Assembly (NCBI GenBank): GCA_038234045.1
Contig: JBBSUX010000116.1
Location: forward strand, 1 to 10,335
Length of the DNA stretch: 10,335 nt
Direction of reading: 5' to 3'
From: JBBSUX01 sp038234045
GTDB lineage: Bacteria > Pseudomonadota > Gammaproteobacteria > Burkholderiales > Burkholderiaceae_C
Shown in pieces: positions 6,904 through 10,335 of the stretch (position 1 is its first letter; every line of letters starts with the position of its first letter). The position numbers and the translations under genes are program-made. The notes beneath the pieces are model-generated. The model saw nothing but the letters and a program-made list of their open reading frames with translations. It had not been told where the DNA came from and searched no databases.

Positions 6904-6931
6904 TTCATGCCCCGAAGCTTCCTGCGACTTT
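6904..6931. repeat. Direct repeat copy 2 flanking dps (oxyR side)
   Basis: TTCATGCC (6904-6911), 6 nt, then CTTCCTGCGACTTT (6918-6931), matching the copy at 6047-6073. This copy lies 23 nt beyond the oxyR stop codon, almost the same distance at which the other copy lies from the dps stop. The pair brackets dps and its promoter. Confidence 0.6.
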
Positions 6932-6954
6932 TGGAAGAAATTGGGAAGGAATCA

Positions 6955-7947
6955 TCACAGTCGCGTTACGCCGGGAAGCTCGCATGCGACAACTGCATTT
7001 CGCAGCGCGGCGATGGCTTCATAGCGGGTAAAGCTGCGCCGCCACGCCAGCACCACGCGGCGTGTTGGTGGATCGCCCGAAAAAGGGATGTAGACCACCT
7101 GCGGATCAACCCCGTCAGTCGAGCGGCGCCGCTGCCGCGACTCGTGCGCTTGCTTGCTAGAGCTGTTGGCAGCGTTGACCAGCACGCCCGGCGGCACCGA
7201 CAAGCGCGGCACCAGCGTCACGCCCATGCCGGCCGAGACCATGTGCTTGATGGTCTCCAGCGACGATCCTTCGAAGCTCTTCCTGATGCCCTCGGCGTTG
7301 CTGGAGAATCGCGCGAACTCCGGGCACACCTCGAGCACGTGATCACGAAAGCAGTGTCCGGTGCCCAGCAGCAGCATGGTTTCGCTCTTCATCTGCTCGG
7401 CTGTGACATGGCTTTGCGACGCCAGGGGGTGGGTGCTGGGTACCGCCGCAAGAAAGGGCTCGTCATACAGCGCTGCGGTGGCCAGCCCGGTGTCGGGAAA
7501 GGGCTCGGCAATGATGGCGCAATCGATCTCGCCGGTGCGCAACATCTCAAGCAGCTTGACGGTGAAGTTCTCCTGCAACATGAGCGGCATCTGCGGCGTG
7601 CGCGCTATTGTCTGGCGCACCAGATCGGGCAGCAGGTACGGCCCGATGGTGTAGATGATGCCGAGAGTCAGCGCGCCCGCGAGCGGGTCCTTGCCGCGCT
7701 TTGCAATCTCGCGAATGCCAGCCGCCTGCTCGAGCACAGCCTGCGCCTGCCGCACGATCTCTTCTCCCAGCGGTGTGATGGCCACCTCGGCGGCGCTACG
7801 CTCGAAGATCTTCACCTCCAGCTCGTCCTCCAGCTTTTTGACCGCCACCGACAGCGTGGGTTGCGACACATGGCACGCGTCCGCCGCGCGGCCAAAATGG
7901 CGCTCCCGGGCGACAGCGACGATGTATTTCAGTTCGGTCAAGGTCAT
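6955..7947 (-). CDS. oxyR: Peroxide-sensing LysR-type regulator OxyR
   Basis: OxyR is a DNA-binding regulator that H2O2 switches by forming a disulfide, activating catalase, alkyl hydroperoxide reductase, dps and similar genes. The 330-residue product has an N-terminal LysR winged helix-turn-helix (AADACHVSQPTLSVAVKKLEDEL core, residues 21-43). The effector domain has the redox pair Cys199 (LGTGHCFRD) and Cys208, at the same numbers and spacing as E. coli OxyR, followed by SLETIKHMVSAGMGVTLVP. A 30-residue basic, Ser/Gln/Arg-rich segment (254-283) replaces about six residues of E. coli OxyR. The ATG (7945-7947) overlaps the toxin stop codon as ATGA, and only a weak GGA-type ribosome site lies upstream inside the toxin gene, which points to translational coupling. 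dps follows downstream. The gene therefore has no upstream region of its own. Confidence 0.96.
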   Translation of the reverse strand: MTLTELKYIVAVARERHFGRAADACHVSQPTLSVAVKKLEDELEVKIFERSAAEVAITPLGEEIVRQAQAVLEQAAGIREIAKRGKDPLAGALTLGIIYTIGPYLLPDLVRQTIARTPQMPLMLQENFTVKLLEMLRTGEIDCAIIAEPFPDTGLATAALYDEPFLAAVPSTHPLASQSHVTAEQMKSETMLLLGTGHCFRDHVLEVCPEFARFSSNAEGIRKSFEGSSLETIKHMVSAGMGVTLVPRLSVPPGVLVNAANSSSKQAHESRQRRRSTDGVDPQVVYIPFSGDPPTRRVVLAWRRSFTRYEAIAALRNAVVACELPGVTRL

Positions 7948-8396
7948 GCGGGTCCGATCCAGTCGACGACTCCCGGAGCAGTGATCCGGGCTAGTTGATC
8001 CAAGCCGCGGTCTAACGTTGCCAGGCGCAGCCCGGCGATCTGCGCGACAGCCAGTAAATAAGCGTCGGTTACCTGTCGATGGCCGACCAGTGCTTGATGG
8101 CGAAAAACCGCCATGTCGAGCGGCTTGGGGTCATCAAACTGCGCATGCTCGGTGCGTTCACACAAGGTCCGCAGGAGTCCCGCCGCTACGGGAGGCGTCA
8201 CGGCATCGGCGGTGAAGCTCGCGTTGGAGGAAAGGCGTATGAAGCCGAGCTGCGTCACGGCGCAACTGGCCCAGGGCCGATGTCTAACCGCGTTGAACCA
8301 AGCGCGCGCCAGTCCATGGTGCATGTGCCGCGGCCAGGAGATCGCCAGCAGGACATTGACGTCCAGCAGCCATCGTTCGGGCGCCGGCGCGATCAC
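7944..8396 (-). CDS. vapC: VapC-type PIN-domain toxin (putative ribonuclease)
   Basis: The 150-residue product fits the PIN-domain family of VapC toxins, small Mg2+-dependent RNases that stop translation unless bound by their antitoxin. It has the N-terminal strand LLDVNVLLAISWPRHMHH with Asp12, the TQLGFIRLSSN block, VTDAYLLAVAQ with Asp111 and LATLDRGL with Asp129. At residue 49 Gln (CAG) stands where many PIN proteins have a catalytic Glu; I recall TQxGFxR also in other members of this VapC group, so it may not mean inactivity. The start is a GTG (8394-8396) overlapping the antitoxin TGA by 4 nt, and the stop overlaps the oxyR ATG by 4 nt. Translation is probably coupled throughout. The RNA target cannot be told from sequence. 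Confidence 0.88.
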   Translation of the reverse strand: MIAPAPERWLLDVNVLLAISWPRHMHHGLARAWFNAVRHRPWASCAVTQLGFIRLSSNASFTADAVTPPVAAGLLRTLCERTEHAQFDDPKPLDMAVFRHQALVGHRQVTDAYLLAVAQIAGLRLATLDRGLDQLARITAPGVVDWIGPA

Positions 8397-8623
8397 AGCT
8401 CGTCGTCCAGGCAGCGCTTAACGTCCTCCAGCGTGATGATCGGAGCATCGGGGCGGCTGTAAAAAACCGGCAGTTCGTCACTACCGACGGCAGGCCCCAT
8501 CGACTGATCGAGACCCTTGGAAACCAGCTCCGACACGGCCTTTCCCAAACTGATGGCGCGATGGATTGCGAATTGACGGGCGGCTGCCAGAACAGAGGGA
8601 TCGAGATCGAGGGTGGTTCGCAT
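8393..8623 (-). CDS. vapB: VapB-like ribbon-helix-helix antitoxin
   Basis: This 76-residue protein starts MRTTLDLDPSVLAAARQFA, followed by ISLGKAVSELVSKGLDQ. That is one beta strand and two helices, the ribbon-helix-helix DNA-binding fold (residues 1-40) found in VapB-type antitoxins. The C-terminal part, ending in an acidic segment (ITLEDVKRCLDDEL), would be the toxin-binding tail. Such antitoxins bind the PIN toxin and, as dimers or with the toxin, repress their own promoter. It starts 42 nt after the recG stop and overlaps the toxin start by 4 nt. There is no evident Shine-Dalgarno before its ATG (8621-8623). The fold assignment is good; the exact antitoxin family is inferred from the paired PIN toxin. 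Confidence 0.85.
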   Translation of the reverse strand: MRTTLDLDPSVLAAARQFAIHRAISLGKAVSELVSKGLDQSMGPAVGSDELPVFYSRPDAPIITLEDVKRCLDDEL

Positions 8624-8627
8624 CTGC

Positions 8628-8651
8628 GCATCATCGCATCACGGCATCATC
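8628..8651. repeat. Three tandem 8-bp repeats upstream of the antitoxin, candidate operator
   Basis: On the + strand, GCATCATC (8628-8635), GCATCACG (8636-8643) and GCATCATC (8644-8651) lie end to end. The outer two are identical and the middle one differs at its last two bases. They fill the spacer between the candidate -35 box and the antitoxin ATG, where an antitoxin operator would be expected. Ribbon-helix-helix repressors often bind arrays of short repeats. Confidence 0.5.
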
Positions 8652-8659
8652 TTTGTCAA
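8630..8659 (-). promoter_or_regulatory. Candidate promoter of the toxin-antitoxin-oxyR operon
   Basis: On the - strand a perfect TTGACA (+ strand 8654-8659) is followed after 18 nt by GATGAT (8630-8635), which matches the -10 consensus at four of six positions including the second A and last T. Transcription would then start at or next to the antitoxin ATG, giving a leaderless or nearly leaderless mRNA. That fits the lack of a Shine-Dalgarno but is uncommon in Proteobacteria. The box starts 7 nt before the recG stop signal ends, so recG readthrough could also supply transcripts. Confidence 0.4.
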
Positions 8660-8665
8660 AAGCGC

Positions 8666-10335
8666 TCAAGCCTTCAGATATTCCGCCTTGCCTCCCAGCC
8701 AGCGTTGCACATGGCGTTCGGCCAGCTCCGGGTCACGGTCCAGCATCTGCGGTGCCAACTCGCGCGCCCATTCGAGCAAGGCGAGATCGGTTTCCAGATC
8801 AGCAAAGCGCAGCAGCTGTGCGCCCGATTGCCGCGCGCCGAGGAATTCGCCCGGTCCGCGAATCTCCAGATCGCGGCGCGCGATCTCAAAGCCGTCTCCG
8901 GTTTCCGCCATGGCGCGCAAACGGTTGCGAGCGGTTTCGCCCAGGCGTGGGCCGTCGCCAGTGGAATACAGCAGCACGCAAGCCGATGCCGCCGCGCCAC
9001 GCCCGACGCGGCCACGCAGCTGGTGTAGTTGACTGAGGCCGAAGCGCTCGGCATGCTCGATCACCATCAGCGAGGCGTTGGGCACATCGACCCCCACCTC
9101 GATGACGGTAGTGCTCACCAACACGCCCATGCGGCCACCGGCAAATTCGGCCATCACGGCTTTCTTGGCCGCTGGTGGCATGCGCGAATGCAGCAGGCCG
9201 ATGGGAACACCGGGCAAGGCTTCCTGCAGATCTTGATGCGTCTGGGTGGCATTGGTGAGATCGAGCGCTTCGCTTTCCTCGATCAACGGGCACACCCAGT
9301 ACACCTGCCGGCCGGCCTGCAACTGCGCACGGATGCGCTCGACCACCTCGTCACGTCGGCTCTCGGCCACCAGCCTGGTGACGATGGGCGTGCGACCGGG
9401 TGGCAGCTCGTCGATGGTGGAGACATCCAGATCGGCGTAATAGCCCATCGCCAGCGTGCGCGGGATCGGCGTGGCGCTCATCATCAGCAGATGCGGCTCG
9501 CTGCCGGCATCTGGACCATCCGCTGCGGTCTTGTGGCGCAAGGCCAGGCGCTGGGCCACGCCAAAGCGGTGCTGCTCATCGATGATGGCCAGCGCAAGAT
9601 TTTTGAAGCGCACCTGCTCTTGGATGACGGCATGCGTGCCGACTACCAGTGCGGCCTCGCCGCTTTCGACCAGTGCCAGCATCTCGGCGCGCTCTTTCTT
9701 TTTCTGGCCGCCCACCAGCCAGGCCACCCGCTTGCCGCGCGGCGCGAGCAACGGCTCGAGCCAGCCGACCAGTTTGGCGAAGTGCTGCTCGGCGAGGATT
9801 TCGGTGGGTGCCATCAGCGCGCATTGGCGACCAGCGTCGATGCAGATGGCTGCAGCCAGCGCCGCCACCACAGTCTTGCCGGAGCCGACATCGCCTTGCA
9901 ACAGGCGGTGCATCGGCAAGGCCCGCGCCAGATCGGCAGCGATCTCTTCGCCGACACGGTGTTGCGCCGCTGTCAAAGCGAAAGGCAGCACGGCGAGCAG
10001 CTGTGCGTGCAGGGAGGTGAACGGTGCGTCGCCGAGCGTCCTGGGGAGCGGCCGCAGCACTGGAGCCCGCAGCCGGGCACGGGCGCGCCGCGACTGCAGC
10101 TGCGAAAGCTGCTGCGCCAATAGCTCTTCGGCCTTGAGTCGCTGCCAAGCCGGATGGCTGCGATCTTCCAACGTAGCCACCGCAACATCCGCTGCAGGTT
10201 GATGCAAAAAGAAGAGCGAGTTGCGCATATCCCACAAGCGCTGGACACCTATTTCATTATAAAAATACGGCAGCTGCGGATATTCGGGCGCGGCCGCCGG
10301 AAGCGTCTCCGAAAGATCGACCCGCTGCAGTGCGC
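8666..10335 (-). CDS. recG: ATP-dependent DNA helicase RecG (N-terminus outside window)
   Basis: RecG is a monomeric double-strand DNA translocase that remodels stalled replication forks and branch-migrates Holliday junctions and R-loops. About 555 codons are visible, against 693 residues in E. coli RecG, so most of the N-terminal wedge domain lies beyond the right edge. The frame is open to base 10335, and the TTG at 10235-10237 is internal. Motifs in order: WQRLKAEELLAQQL, Walker A GDVGSGKT (9872-9895), MAPTEILAEQH, the DEQHRFGV box (DEQH at 9569-9580), MSATPIPRTLAMGYYADLD, LLHSRM, STTVIEVGVDVPNASLM, QLRGRVGRG and the RecG-specific RDLEIRGPGEFLGARQSG. The C-terminus ends normally. It is the first visible gene of the - strand cluster, and the antitoxin follows after 42 nt. 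Confidence 0.97.
   Translation of the reverse strand, partial: ALQRVDLSETLPAAAPEYPQLPYFYNEIGVQRLWDMRNSLFFLHQPAADVAVATLEDRSHPAWQRLKAEELLAQQLSQLQSRRARARLRAPVLRPLPRTLGDAPFTSLHAQLLAVLPFALTAAQHRVGEEIAADLARALPMHRLLQGDVGSGKTVVAALAAAICIDAGRQCALMAPTEILAEQHFAKLVGWLEPLLAPRGKRVAWLVGGQKKKERAEMLALVESGEAALVVGTHAVIQEQVRFKNLALAIIDEQHRFGVAQRLALRHKTAADGPDAGSEPHLLMMSATPIPRTLAMGYYADLDVSTIDELPPGRTPIVTRLVAESRRDEVVERIRAQLQAGRQVYWVCPLIEESEALDLTNATQTHQDLQEALPGVPIGLLHSRMPPAAKKAVMAEFAGGRMGVLVSTTVIEVGVDVPNASLMVIEHAERFGLSQLHQLRGRVGRGAAASACVLLYSTGDGPRLGETARNRLRAMAETGDGFEIARRDLEIRGPGEFLGARQSGAQLLRFADLETDLALLEWARELAPQMLDRDPELAERHVQRWLGGKAEYLKA

Noticed and set aside
6907..7998. 363-codon + strand open frame opposite oxyR
   Set aside because: oxyR on the other strand has clear family motifs. 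The + strand frame gives a low-complexity His/Arg/Gln-rich translation with no recognisable domain, typical of antisense frames in GC-rich DNA.
9029..10123. 364-codon + strand open frame opposite recG
   Set aside because: It is fully antisense to the conserved helicase motifs of recG and has no recognisable domain or start signal.
10235..10237. TTG as a possible start of recG
   Set aside because: The frame continues open to the window edge with RecG-like sequence, and the visible protein would lack the wedge domain, so the true start is outside the window.

Overview
The window looks like chromosomal DNA of a GC-rich betaproteobacterium, probably a Burkholderiales of the Comamonadaceae type. 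The reasons are the recG / oxyR / dps / ubiA neighbourhood, the protein sequences themselves, and a short AT-rich intergenic element before proC that resembles interspersed repeats I recall from Comamonadaceae genomes. This placement is from memory of gene families, not from a search.

Layout. On the + strand: the 3' part of glpK (glycerol kinase, cut by the left edge), an 85-103 nt AT-rich spacer, then proC (pyrroline-5-carboxylate reductase). Everything else is on the - strand, converging on proC. In transcription order it runs: recG (cut by the right edge), a VapBC-type toxin-antitoxin pair, oxyR, dps, a strong intrinsic terminator, ubiA, and a large cytoplasmic multi-PAS hybrid sensor histidine kinase. 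An in-frame TAG splits the kinase gene into two open reading frames.

How the genes fit together. recG-oxyR-dps is an oxidative-stress and genome-protection neighbourhood. OxyR carries both peroxide-sensing cysteines (C199 and C208) and Dps carries a complete ferroxidase site. The most unusual point is that a ribbon-helix-helix antitoxin and a PIN-domain toxin sit exactly between recG and oxyR. Antitoxin and toxin overlap by 4 nt (GTGA), and toxin and oxyR overlap by 4 nt (ATGA). The peroxide regulator is therefore apparently translated as the third cistron of a toxin-antitoxin operon. A 42-nt leader before the antitoxin holds a TTGACA box and three tandem 8-bp repeats that could be the antitoxin operator.

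Other points of interest: imperfect 27-28 bp direct repeats flank dps, each starting 23-24 nt after the preceding stop codon. The kinase stop codon sits where PAS domains normally have a conserved Trp, which suggests a single TGG-to-TAG change. No tRNA, rRNA, CRISPR array, insertion sequence or phage gene was seen.
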